A DNA stretch of 64,000 nucleotides, from contig JAEVYY010000014.1 in NCBI GenBank assembly GCA_023392535.1, positions 1 through 64,000 on the forward strand, given 5' to 3'. The notes under the pieces were generated by a model, which saw nothing but the letters and a program-made list of their open reading frames with translations, was not told the origin of the DNA and ran no database searches. This document shows, in pieces, positions 15,204-23,893 of the stretch. How positions within the stretch are numbered: position 1 is the first letter of the stretch; every line of letters begins with the position of its first letter. Origin of the DNA: Bacillota bacterium. GTDB lineage: Bacteria > Bacillota > Clostridia > Lachnospirales > Lachnospiraceae. The position numbers and the translations under genes were made by a program.

Positions 15204-15791
15204 TTATAGAAAAAGAAAATACCTTGCGGTGGATTGTTTATATTCTTCATAAGCGATACCAAAAACAGTGGGAAGAAACCGTTCCTCCTCCAAAATTTGA
15301 AGGTGTAGAAGTACAACACATAAGATTGTGAACAAAATCTGCAAGGGATTGGAAAAAGCCAGCGTTAAGCCAATGTAAAACAGATCAAATCCCAGAAAAG
15401 CTGGATTGCGGCTAAAACGGTAAATTCCTTCTTTTATAAGAGCGGTACGCTGTGCAGCATCAATTCCTGCTCGCCAATTGTTTTTCATGCAGATCATAGC
15501 AACAATAAAAACAGCAGTGCCTAGGAAGGCAATGCCAATTCCAGTAAATCGAATGAAAGAATGCCTCAGAAGAAGATAAGTTTTAGGAATGATGGACAAA
15601 CTGAAAATCTGTACCGCTGCCATGGAAAATGTAGAAATCTTAAGAGCAGTTTCAATTCTATTGGTACGTACAGGTTTGTCACCACGGCCAAGCTGGTCGG
15701 TAAAGATGCCTAGTCTTCTAAGCCAAAACTGCTTACACAGATAACTGCCATAAAACAATGTCATTATAATAAGACCTGATAAATTATACAT
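15204..15791 (-). CDS. Membrane methyltransferase of the isoprenylcysteine/phospholipid type
   Basis: A 195-residue protein with about five membrane helices and the family core LIKEGIYRFSRNPAFLGFDLFYIGLTLAF followed by LQILEEERFLPTVFGIAYEEYKQST. The RNP, EEE and YEEY motifs form the SAM-binding part of ICMT/PEMT-like enzymes. Bacterial members methylate unknown lipid or small acceptors. AAGGAG precedes the ATG. It is transcribed away from the two-component genes. Confidence 0.75.
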   Translation of the reverse strand: MYNLSGLIIMTLFYGSYLCKQFWLRRLGIFTDQLGRGDKPVRTNRIETALKISTFSMAAVQIFSLSIIPKTYLLLRHSFIRFTGIGIAFLGTAVFIVAMICMKNNWRAGIDAAQRTALIKEGIYRFSRNPAFLGFDLFYIGLTLAFSNPLQILFTILCVVLLHLQILEEERFLPTVFGIAYEEYKQSTARYFLFL

Positions 15792-15852
15792 ACTTTTTGC
15801 TCCTTCCTTAAAAAAACATTATAACAAGATTTCATCCTTGAGACAATACAAT

Positions 15853-15900
15853 CATTACATGTAAAAAGTCATTGAAACCATTACAAAATTCCTATAAAAT
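15853..15900 (+). promoter_or_regulatory. Promoter of the LytTR operon with repeated CATTACA boxes
   Basis: TTGAAA at 15872-15877 and TAAAAT at 15895-15900 (spacer 17) form a plausible promoter. CATTACA occurs at 15853-15859 and 15879-15885, with CATTGAA between them. Imperfect direct repeats of this type are how LytTR regulators bind, so autoregulation is possible. Confidence 0.4.
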
Positions 15901-15971
15901 AAAGATTGTATTTTTCCTACTACAAAGGTCTATGGATCTTAAAAAAAACAAAGCATAAGGAAGTGAATACC

Positions 15972-16709
15972 ATGCTACGGATTGCCATTTGTGACGATCA
16001 GAAAAGTGAACTTAAGATTATTAAGGAATACATAATGGAATACATGGATTTGCATGCATTAGAAGCGGAGATAAGAGAATTCTCTCACCCAGATAAACTT
16101 TGGAACACGATGGAAAGTAATAATTTTCATCTTTACTTATTGGACATAATCATGCCAATGGTCAGTGGAATTGATCTTGGAATGGAGATACGCAGACTTG
16201 ACCGTGAGGCACAGATTATTTATGCTACTACGGAGCCGCAATTTGCATTGCAGGCATATGCAGTTAGTCCCTTAAATTACCTAATAAAACCCATTAAAAA
16301 GGAGCAGCTATTCGATACGCTGACACTTGCCATTTCAAAGGTCGATCTTGCACAAGAGCAGATATTTCCCATAAAGATAGATGGAAGCCTCAGAATAATT
16401 AGATTGTCGGATATTAATTGCTGTCAATACCGAAGCCATGCTGTCTTGTTGAGTCTGATAAATGGGGAAGAGATACAAAGCCGTACCATAAGGCAGAAAT
16501 TTTCGGAATACTGTGCCCCCATATTAAAAGACAGACATTTTTTGCATTGCCATTCTGCATATGTGGTCAATATGCGTCGCATAGAGCGATTTACCAAGGT
16601 CAGTTTTACACTGTATGGTGGTAAGAACATTCCCATCGCTGCGAAGCAATACCCAATAGTAAGAGATACCTACATGGACTATCTAATGGAAAGGGGGGGG
16701 AGTAAATGA
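15972..16709 (+). CDS. LytTR response regulator (AgrA-like)
   Basis: A 245-residue protein: receiver domain at residues 1-120 (acidic pair D8-D9, phospho-acceptor D58 in YLLDIIMP, Lys in LIKPIKKEQL) and a LytTR DNA-binding domain at about 140-245 (IRLSDINCCQYRSHAVLL, FLHCHSAYVVNMRRIERF). ATG at 15972 is preceded by AGGAAG, and an in-frame extension to 15906 lacks a binding site. The 3' end overlaps the kinase gene (ATGA at 16706). The pair resembles Agr-type peptide-sensing systems, but no pheromone or processing gene is nearby. Confidence 0.87.
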   Translation: MLRIAICDDQKSELKIIKEYIMEYMDLHALEAEIREFSHPDKLWNTMESNNFHLYLLDIIMPMVSGIDLGMEIRRLDREAQIIYATTEPQFALQAYAVSPLNYLIKPIKKEQLFDTLTLAISKVDLAQEQIFPIKIDGSLRIIRLSDINCCQYRSHAVLLSLINGEEIQSRTIRQKFSEYCAPILKDRHFLHCHSAYVVNMRRIERFTKVSFTLYGGKNIPIAAKQYPIVRDTYMDYLMERGGSK

Positions 16710-17991
16710 GTGCTATTCTTCCGAATCTATTACGTGCTATGATCTCAACGACTGCGAATGTATTATTGATGATGACGCTTTTGAAACCGAAGTATTCCAA
16801 AAAGATAACACTGCTTACAATGCTTGGCATACTCTTTATTGATTTGGGAACGGCTGTCTACTGTTATCTTGGCGGAAATCTTACGCTGCTCTCAAAGCTT
16901 GATATCTTTTTATTCGCAATACTCTGTTTTGCAGTACGCCCATTGTTTAAAGATACCTTTATGCAATGGTTGTTTTCTTATCTCACTGTTCAAAATATAA
17001 GCGATACAGTCATTATTCTTAGTTTTATAGCTTCAAGGCGCTTGCCCTATCCAATGTATGCGAACTCGTTGCTGCGCATGATACTGTTTGGCACTTTCCT
17101 ATTTATTTTAATACGCTATGTGCGGCCGTTGTATCGGCAGGTAGTAGAGCATTGGACCGCATATTTTGCGGTAGCGCTTGGTATTTACATTACGTTTAAC
17201 TACTATGTTCTGTCATCAGATGATATTGTTGTCATGTTGACGGAACAATCGGTGCAGTTACTTCTGTTATTTTTATAGGGATTGCGTCCTACAGTTCTAT
17301 TTTTTTCTCTCTTAAAAATCTGCAGCATGAGTATCAGGTCAAGGAAGAAAATAGAAAGATGCAATCGGAACGGGAGTTTCTACAGTTAGCAGCTGCGAAT
17401 ATGTCCAAACGTTTGGAACTCATGGAAGAAGTGTCTGCACAGAACAGCCGTGCTGCTCATGACCGTCGCCACTTCAACAATGTGCTTCTGGAACTTTTGG
17501 AGCAGGGGGAGGCGGTAGAGGCCACCGCTTTACTGCAGAGCCAAAATCAAGTGGTCACCAAAATCAGTAAGGTCTACTGTGTGAATCCCGTCGTCAATGC
17601 AGCCGTTTGCCACTATATTGGGATTGCAGAGGAGATGGGTATTCTGACTGATATCGAGCTGGATATTCCGGTCCATTTAACAGTGGATGTGCTGGAGCTT
17701 TCTATGGTCATTTCAAATTTGTTGGAAAACGCAATTCATGCCTGCAAAAGACTCCCATATGATCAGGCTTCCTTTCTGAATTTTACATGCCGGAGCGTAG
17801 GGAGGCTTTTGTTGGAAATGGAAAATCCATGCTCTGATTTTACGGTGCTTGATGAAAATGGTTATCCTGTCACAGAGGAAGAAAGCCACGGTATCGGTAG
17901 CAAAGGCGTGCTCTCATTTGCAAAAAAATATGATGGTGAGCTCATTTATCAAATTGAGAACGCAGTTTTTAGAGTAAGGCTTCTGGTATGA
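16706..17991 (+). pseudogene. GHKL-type sensor kinase interrupted by a frameshift
   Basis: The first frame (16706-17278) encodes about 190 residues with five or six membrane helices and stops at TAG 17276-17278. The second frame, open from about 17275 to 17991, continues without loss of sequence as GIASYSSIFFSLKNLQHEYQ, then coiled coil, the phospho-acceptor region AAHDRRHFNNVLLELL, N-box LENAIHAC and G-box GIGSKGV. One extra T in the T5 run at 17270-17274 would join them into a kinase of about 428 residues of the AgrC/NatK type. The break may be a real mutation, a phase-variable tract, a sequencing error or a -1 recoding site (A TTT TTA). A separate product could start at ATG 17359. Confidence 0.75.
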
Positions 17992-18006
17992 GAATGCATG
18001 ATGCCA

Positions 18007-18555
18007 TTAAAGTTCTTCTTCCCACCATGAAAAACGAAGGGTCGCACTTGCTGGTTCGTTGGGTGTCTCGGGATCAGAGAGGAAAATCAAAAAAGAACCT
18101 CCAGGAGGAAATATAAATTTTCCCACTTCCTCATCACCAACTGTGACTTCAGGCAAGACCCTTCTTACAAAAGCTCGAACGCCGCCCTCTGGTTCACCGG
18201 ATACATTGGATGCCTGACATAATTGGGAGCATGGCTCGGGTGGCGGACAAAGGGTAGTATTTCCTTGATATATCGTACTTACGTTTGTGCCCTGTCCTGG
18301 AGGAACGGAATTGAAATAGATCCTTGCGCGGACAGGTGTCTGCCCTGTATTGGATACCTCCCAGACATATATATGCAGATTTCTACAAGATTCAATGGGA
18401 TTAAATAGTCCTGCCCAGGCATTCAGACCATTTCCAAATTTTACTTCTTTTGTATAGCCCGAAAAATACTTTCCTTGAATTGTCAAGTACAGGGAATAAG
18501 GCATTCCTGCAATTTGGGGGATGCAATTGGCTAAAAAATTCTCACAGTTTCCCAT
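18007..18555 (-). CDS. Small paralogue A (DUF6143-like), no known function
   Basis: A 182-residue protein. It is homologous over its whole length to the product of the next upstream gene: GMPYSLYLTIQGKYFSGY, AWAGLFNPIESCRNLHIYVWEVSNTG, VLPEVTVGDEEVGKFIFPPGGSF and the end RFSWWEEE. The repeated pattern suggests a beta-sandwich; from memory it resembles DUF6143 proteins of Clostridia. There is no signal peptide, but the Cys-rich middle (CPPPEPCSQLC) is notable. ATG at 18555 follows AAGGAGA. A longer reading to 18759 would run into the neighbour and is rejected. Confidence 0.65.
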   Translation of the reverse strand: MGNCENFLANCIPQIAGMPYSLYLTIQGKYFSGYTKEVKFGNGLNAWAGLFNPIESCRNLHIYVWEVSNTGQTPVRARIYFNSVPPGQGTNVSTIYQGNTTLCPPPEPCSQLCQASNVSGEPEGGVRAFVRRVLPEVTVGDEEVGKFIFPPGGSFLIFLSDPETPNEPASATLRFSWWEEEL

Positions 18556-18577
18556 CTTAATATTATCTCCTTTTCTT

Positions 18578-19144
18578 CTAAATGATTTCTTCTTCATACC
18601 ATCCAAAGGCAACATTTGCGATTCCCGGTATACCGGATACCTCTGTATTGGATAGTAAAACGCTAAAAGATCCTCCTGGCGGGAATATAAATCTGCCATC
18701 TTCTTCTCCAACGATGGTGACTTCTGGAAGTACTTTACTTGTGAATATACGTTCCCCACATGTCTGACTACTACCTATATCATTTGCTTGCAGGATGCTC
18801 ACCTTCGGGTGTGGCAAAGGACAGATGGCGGTGTTAGCTGGTGTTATATAAGCAGAGGTGATTGCATCTTCCGGAGTGTCCTTATTGAACCATATCTCTG
18901 CATTTAAAGGATAAGTCCCAAAATTTGTAACAGTCCATACATAGACATGAAGATTTACACAGGAATCAATTGGATTTACCAGTCCGGCCCATCCGTACGT
19001 TTTATCAGAAAATTGCACATCGGCTGCATAACCTACAAAATATTTTCCTTGAAGAGACAGATAAAGAGCATACGGCATATCGGCAGCTTGTGAGATCGGT
19101 CTTTGATTCATACAACACGTATGGTTGCTTCTTAATTCTAGCAT
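18578..19144 (-). CDS. Small paralogue B (DUF6143-like), no known function
   Basis: A 188-residue protein, tandem paralogue of the product at 18007-18555: DMPYALYLSLQGKYFVGY, GWAGLVNPIDSCVNLHVYVWTVTNFG, VLPEVTIVGEEDGRFIFPPGGSF, FGWYEEE. The two genes are 22 bases apart and probably co-transcribed from the 19144 side. The N-terminus carries an extra CC pair (HTCCMNQ). Two-copy small beta-rich proteins without signal peptides in spore formers are often coat or exosporium constituents, but nothing here proves that. Confidence 0.65.
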   Translation of the reverse strand: MLELRSNHTCCMNQRPISQAADMPYALYLSLQGKYFVGYAADVQFSDKTYGWAGLVNPIDSCVNLHVYVWTVTNFGTYPLNAEIWFNKDTPEDAITSAYITPANTAICPLPHPKVSILQANDIGSSQTCGERIFTSKVLPEVTIVGEEDGRFIFPPGGSFSVLLSNTEVSGIPGIANVAFGWYEEEII

Positions 19145-19324
19145 TGATGTTAGCTCCTATTACATTACTTTAATATTGAAGTATCCATGATTACTATATG
19201 CAGTATCATGGAAGACAGTGAAAATCAGTAAAAATGCCATTGCGATAGAGAGAGAAGTCATAGTAAAATATAGATGATTAAACGCTAAGTAAAATATTTC
19301 AACAAATAGACGTAGGATAGGTTG

Positions 19325-20515
19325 ATGAAAAATTTAAAAATATTTTTATTCCTTTTTTTATTGTTATTTGGTATTTCCGGCTGTAGTAATATACAGCCGG
19401 AAGAGAACAAGGAAAATGAGAGCAGTATTTCAGAGCAAAATCTACCAAGTGATTCCGTAAGCATTGCAGACCAATACCGGGATATTTATGAAGATGCAGT
19501 AAATGAGAATACCCTTGGAAGTCTAACGGTAGTAAAGAATATAATAAGCAGGCTTGGAGAGCAAGGATATGCTGCAATTGATACAGAAAATCAGAACCAG
19601 ATAAATATGGTTCATCCCGAGTTCGTAGAGCAATTCTGTAAAAAAGTTATGGATCAGCAAGAAGGAAAAGTGACCTTTTTTTCAGTTATGGAAAATGGAG
19701 GTTTTATTCGATTTGATTTAGATACCTCAGAAGGGAACGTTAACGTTACAAGAAGTGTCTTGAGTTGGAAGGATAATAAACCGTTAGTTACCTATGAAAA
19801 CAGTTATAAGGCGAGCGGCTTTAAATATACGAAAAATGGATATTTATTTTTCGATGAGTATTTTCCGCCTGGATATGATGGGGCTCCCGGTTATACTGCT
19901 ATCCGTGTGAAGCCTCTTAATGAGGAATGTCGGGAAATGAATGAAAAATATATCCGGCCTATCGGTTACGGAGCCAATAATATGTTTCTACTGGATTGGA
20001 AGGAAGATGATTTCGGTTCGTTGGATTTTTATGATTTATTTGCTATTTTATATCCAAATATATACGGGATAGCAATACCTTATGAAACATCGGTAGGAGG
20101 AGAAGTATATCTTGTACCCAAAGAGGAATTTGAGAAAGTATTGAAGTCATATTTTAAAGTAGACAATAATACTTTGCGCGAAAAGACAAAATATTCGAAA
20201 CAGGATGAAAGTTATGAATATCGCACAAGAGGTTTTTACGACTGTTCCTCTTCCCCGAATATTCCTTTTCCAGAAGTAATCAGCTATGAAGAAAATGCGG
20301 ATGGGACCATTAAACTTACGGTGAACGTCGTATGGCCGGAAAAACATCTGGAAAGAGCTTTTTGTCATGAGGTGGTCATCAGGCCATTTGCGGATGGGGA
20401 ATTTCAGTATGTGTCGAACCATATCCTTCCGTCCGATGATAATGTGGAACCTTCCTGGTATACAGAAAAGTTTTCTGACGAAGAGTTGGAAGAAATGAAC
20501 ATAACCGTTGAGTAA
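19325..20515 (+). CDS. Putative lipoprotein
   Basis: A 396-residue protein with a clear lipoprotein signal: basic MKNLK, a hydrophobic run FLFLFLLLF and lipobox GISGC at about residue 20, followed by an acidic linker. The mature part has a WYTEKFSDEELEEMN-like ending and no domain I can name with confidence; similar lipoproteins occur in Lachnospiraceae. The start is ATG at 19325, and the overlapping TTG at 19322 gives one extra residue. It would be tethered to the outer face of the membrane. It is monocistronic with a strong terminator. Confidence 0.65.
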   Translation: MKNLKIFLFLFLLLFGISGCSNIQPEENKENESSISEQNLPSDSVSIADQYRDIYEDAVNENTLGSLTVVKNIISRLGEQGYAAIDTENQNQINMVHPEFVEQFCKKVMDQQEGKVTFFSVMENGGFIRFDLDTSEGNVNVTRSVLSWKDNKPLVTYENSYKASGFKYTKNGYLFFDEYFPPGYDGAPGYTAIRVKPLNEECREMNEKYIRPIGYGANNMFLLDWKEDDFGSLDFYDLFAILYPNIYGIAIPYETSVGGEVYLVPKEEFEKVLKSYFKVDNNTLREKTKYSKQDESYEYRTRGFYDCSSSPNIPFPEVISYEENADGTIKLTVNVVWPEKHLERAFCHEVVIRPFADGEFQYVSNHILPSDDNVEPSWYTEKFSDEELEEMNITVE

Positions 20516-20541
20516 AGCGCACCCTTATTGGGGTGCGCTTT
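20514..20541. terminator. Intrinsic terminator after the lipoprotein gene
   Basis: Stem AAAGCGCACCC / GGGTGCGCTTT with a 5-6 base loop. The stem's own T/A ends make it usable in both directions. Confidence 0.75.
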
Positions 20542-20599
20542 AAAAATAGCGAATACTTATAGTGCAGTTGGAAATAATAACCTTCGGAGGTGACATATT

Positions 20600-21373
20600 A
20601 TGGTATCACGTAAAACAGTAATTACATTTGGGATGGTAGCAATTCCGATTGCTATGTTTACAGCCACACAGGATAATGATATCCACTTTAATCAATTGCA
20701 TAAAGAGGACAATAGCCGAATCCGCTATAAAAAAACTTGTGCGCATTGTGGCAAGGAAGTATCTACAAATGATATTGTAAAAGGATATGAATATGATAAG
20801 GATAAGTATGTTGTTATAACGGACGAAGAAATAGAAAAAATTAAAACCGAAAAAGAAAAATCAATTCAAATTTTGCACTTTGCCCAGTTGAATCAGATAT
20901 CTCCTGTATATTATGAGAAAACGTATCAGGCAGCGCCGGAAGCTGGTGGAGAAAAAGCATTTGAATTACTTCGTGCGGCTTTGATGGCAGAGCAGAAAAT
21001 TGCAATAGGGAAGACGGTGATTGGTACAAAAGATACCTTAATGGCAATTATTCCACGTGAGGATGGTATTCTTATATCTACTATGTTTTATGCAGATGAA
21101 ATAAAAGAGCTTCAAAAGCAGTATTCTAAACCCGAAATATCAGAACAAGAGCTAAATATGGCAAAAACTTTAATCAGTTCCATGGATACACCATTTGATG
21201 CTTCTAAATACAAAGATGAATATCAGTGGAGACTGAGGGAACTAATCGAAACAAAAATAGCAGGTAAGGAAATTATTGCTGCAAAACCAGATGATGTGGT
21301 AAAGGTCATTGACCTTATGGATGCACTCAAAGCCAGCGTTGAAAAAGCAAAGAAGGATAAGGAACCTGCATAA
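20600..21373 (+). CDS. ku: Ku protein, non-homologous end joining
   Basis: A 257-residue bacterial Ku. The family core is clear: GMVAIPIAMFTAT at the start, RIRYKKTCAHCGKEVSTNDIVKGYEYDKDKYVVITDEEIEKI, ILHFAQLNQISPVYYEKTYQAAPEAGGEKAFELLRAALM, and a Lys-rich C-terminal tail. A homodimer would encircle broken DNA ends and recruit LigD. A CxxC pair in the CAHC segment could hold zinc, as in part of the family. Strong GGAGGTG precedes the ATG, and the stop is 2 bases before the ligD start. Confidence 0.95.
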   Translation: MVSRKTVITFGMVAIPIAMFTATQDNDIHFNQLHKEDNSRIRYKKTCAHCGKEVSTNDIVKGYEYDKDKYVVITDEEIEKIKTEKEKSIQILHFAQLNQISPVYYEKTYQAAPEAGGEKAFELLRAALMAEQKIAIGKTVIGTKDTLMAIIPREDGILISTMFYADEIKELQKQYSKPEISEQELNMAKTLISSMDTPFDASKYKDEYQWRLRELIETKIAGKEIIAAKPDDVVKVIDLMDALKASVEKAKKDKEPA

Positions 21374-21375
21374 AC

Positions 21376-23793
21376 ATGGATTTGAAACTGAATGAGTATA
21401 ATGAAAAAAGAGATTTCGATATAACATCAGAGCCAGTAGGGAAAACAGGAAATCAGGAAGATTATTTGAGCTTTGTGATTCAGCATCATATGTCCAGAAG
21501 AGAACATTATGATTTTCGTTTGGAATGGGCAGGGGTCCTTTTGAGCTGGGCGGTTCCAAAGGGTCCCTCCTATAATACGAGAGATAAAAGACTTGCCATA
21601 CAGGTAGAAGATCATCCACTTCCTTATAGAAATTTTGAAGGAACGATTCCAAAGGGAGAGTATGGTGGAGGGTTGGTCATGCTTTGGGATGAAGGTGTTT
21701 GGGAGCCACATGGAAATGTTGAAGAAGGACTTCGTATTGGTGAGTTAAAGTTTAGCTTGAAAGGAAGACGGATGAAGGGGAAGTGGGCATTGATTCGTCT
21801 AAAGGAAAAACCGGGTGAGAAGAAAGATAATTGGCTGCTGTTAAAAGAAAAAGACGAGTATGCACAAAATACTACAGGAATTTCAGAATTTCAAACAAGT
21901 GTTCGGACGGGTCGTACGATGAATGAAATTGAAAAAGGAGAAGAAAAAACGTATATTAAAAATCCATTTTCCAAGCTTGAGGTACAAGTCGCAAAATTGG
22001 TCAATAAGATTCCGGAGGAGGACGAGTGGCTTTATGAGATGAAATACGATGGCTATAGAATCGTAGCATTCTTGGAAAATCAAAGTGTCCGCTTGATGAC
22101 AAGGAATGGATCGGATTATCAAAAACGCTTTTCTTCGGTTGCACTTTCGCTTACAAAGTGGGCTGCTGGAAGGGAAATGATACTGGACGGTGAAATGGTA
22201 ATCACGAATAGCTCAGGTAGAACTGATTTTCAAGCGTTACAACATTATACCTACGATTCCGAATCACAAAAACTGACTTATATTGTATTTGATCTTCTTT
22301 CCTTAGACGGTGTGGACCTACGAAATTGTGTTCTGATGGAAAGAAAGAATATGCTGGAAGCTCTGATGAAAGATGCTCCGTATAATATCTACTACAGCCG
22401 ATATGTCAGGGGAAAGGGAGAAGAGAGCTTTGCTGCCGCATGTGGGATAGGTATGGAGGGAATTGTAGGGAAAAAAATAGATTCTGTTTACAGCGGCACG
22501 AGTAATGGTGACTGGATCAAATTAAAGTGCGAAAGAAGACAGGAGTTCGTTATTGGAGGTTACACCTGCTCAGAAAAAAGAACAAGTGGTGTAAGTGCAC
22601 TTTTGCTTGGTTTCTACGAGGGAGAGGAGCTAATTTATGCGGGACGTGCCGGGACCGGTATGAGTGAGGCAGATAAAAAAATGCTTGAAAGCAAGTGCAG
22701 CCAGATAAAGAGAATGGATTCCCCCTTTCAATCGCAACCGGTTATAAAGGCAAGAGAAACGATTACTTGGATCGAGCCTATGTTAATAGCAGAAATTAAG
22801 TTTGCTGAATGGACAGAAGAAAATCTATTAAGACAGGCTAGTTTTAAAGGATTGCGTCAAGATAAAGATCCGAAAAAGGTAATAATGGAAAAAGAGGAAA
22901 TGGGAGTAGATAGAACGATGGAAAAAAAGACGAAGAGTATCGTGATCGAAGGAATAAAGATATCAAATCCTGACAAAGTATTGTATGAGGACCCTATTAT
23001 TACAAAGGCGGATGTCGCAGCCTATTATGAAAAAGTTTCCTCTTATATGCTACGATATGTAAGCCATCGGATTTTAACGACTGTACGCTGCCCAAAAGGA
23101 ATCACGCAGACATGCTTTTATAAAAAACATCCCGCATCAGACAGCAGGGGTGTTTTGACCATTCCACTTACGAATAGTGAAGGAGAGGAGGAAGAATACT
23201 ATTATATCGATGATGTCAAGGGAATCCTCAGTGAAGTTCAAATGGGCACTTTGGAATTTCATACATGGGGAAGTCGTATTGAGGCACTTGAAAAACCGGA
23301 TATGATGGTATTTGATCTGGACCCGGATGAAGGAATGGAGTTAGGGCAGGTGCGTCAGGGAGTATTGGATGTCAAAAGTATTCTGGATGAACTATCGCTT
23401 CATTCCTATCTGAAAACAAGTGGGGGGAAAGGCTATCATGTAGTTGTTCCCTTAAAACCAACGGTGTCTTGGGAAACTTTTCATGATTTTGCAAGAAAGG
23501 TCGCGGAAGTAATGGAACAAAAGTGGCCTGATCGTTATACAAGTAATGTAAGAAAGGCAAATCGGAAGGGAAAGATATTTATTGATTGGATACGAAATGG
23601 CAGAGGAGCAACGAGTATTGCCCCATATTCACTGAGGGGAAGAAAAGGAGCTAAGGTGTCAATGCCAATCGGATGGCAGGAACTAGCTTTAGTGGCACCT
23701 GATGGAATTGATTGGAAAGAAGCACTTTTACGAATTAAAAAGGAGGATCCCTGGGAAGATTTTTTTAATCAGGACCAATTATTGAAATCGTAA
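21376..23793 (+). CDS. ligD: Multifunctional DNA ligase LigD (phosphoesterase-ligase-polymerase)
   Basis: An 805-residue protein with three domains in the order 3'-phosphoesterase (about 1-165: HYDFRLEW, DHPLPYRNFEGTIPKGEYG), ATP-dependent ligase (about 200-510: adenylated Lys223 in KYDGYR) and primase-type polymerase (about 530-805: DLDPDEG with D647 and D649, then TSGGKGYHVVVPL). This is the Pseudomonas-type order, not the mycobacterial one. It fills in, trims and seals ends held by Ku, the gene 2 bases upstream. In spore formers this pair repairs breaks where no sister chromosome is available. All key motifs are intact. Confidence 0.95.
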   Translation: MDLKLNEYNEKRDFDITSEPVGKTGNQEDYLSFVIQHHMSRREHYDFRLEWAGVLLSWAVPKGPSYNTRDKRLAIQVEDHPLPYRNFEGTIPKGEYGGGLVMLWDEGVWEPHGNVEEGLRIGELKFSLKGRRMKGKWALIRLKEKPGEKKDNWLLLKEKDEYAQNTTGISEFQTSVRTGRTMNEIEKGEEKTYIKNPFSKLEVQVAKLVNKIPEEDEWLYEMKYDGYRIVAFLENQSVRLMTRNGSDYQKRFSSVALSLTKWAAGREMILDGEMVITNSSGRTDFQALQHYTYDSESQKLTYIVFDLLSLDGVDLRNCVLMERKNMLEALMKDAPYNIYYSRYVRGKGEESFAAACGIGMEGIVGKKIDSVYSGTSNGDWIKLKCERRQEFVIGGYTCSEKRTSGVSALLLGFYEGEELIYAGRAGTGMSEADKKMLESKCSQIKRMDSPFQSQPVIKARETITWIEPMLIAEIKFAEWTEENLLRQASFKGLRQDKDPKKVIMEKEEMGVDRTMEKKTKSIVIEGIKISNPDKVLYEDPIITKADVAAYYEKVSSYMLRYVSHRILTTVRCPKGITQTCFYKKHPASDSRGVLTIPLTNSEGEEEEYYYIDDVKGILSEVQMGTLEFHTWGSRIEALEKPDMMVFDLDPDEGMELGQVRQGVLDVKSILDELSLHSYLKTSGGKGYHVVVPLKPTVSWETFHDFARKVAEVMEQKWPDRYTSNVRKANRKGKIFIDWIRNGRGATSIAPYSLRGRKGAKVSMPIGWQELALVAPDGIDWKEALLRIKKEDPWEDFFNQDQLLKS

Positions 23794-23827
23794 ACCGGAA
23801 GAATGTAATTCCGGTTTACTTTTTAAT
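23790..23827 (+). terminator. Terminator of the ku-ligD operon
   Basis: A perfect 11-bp stem (GTAAACCGGAA / TTCCGGTTTAC) that includes the ligD stop codon, followed by a T run. Confidence 0.85.
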
Positions 23828-23893
23828 TCTTTTGATGTTATATTATTTCTATAAAAGATGTAAAGTTTACGGTATGGTGAAGAAGGGAGAGCT

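Noticed and set aside
17359..17991. Independent soluble kinase gene starting at ATG 17359
   Set aside because: The same frame continues upstream with sequence matching the normal linker of the kinase and the ATG lacks a good ribosome binding site; the break is better described as a frameshifted gene.
18556..18759. Extension of the small paralogue A to an upstream ATG
   Set aside because: It would overlap the coding region of paralogue B, and the sequence before residue 1 has no similarity to the family; the ATG at 18555 has AAGGAGA.
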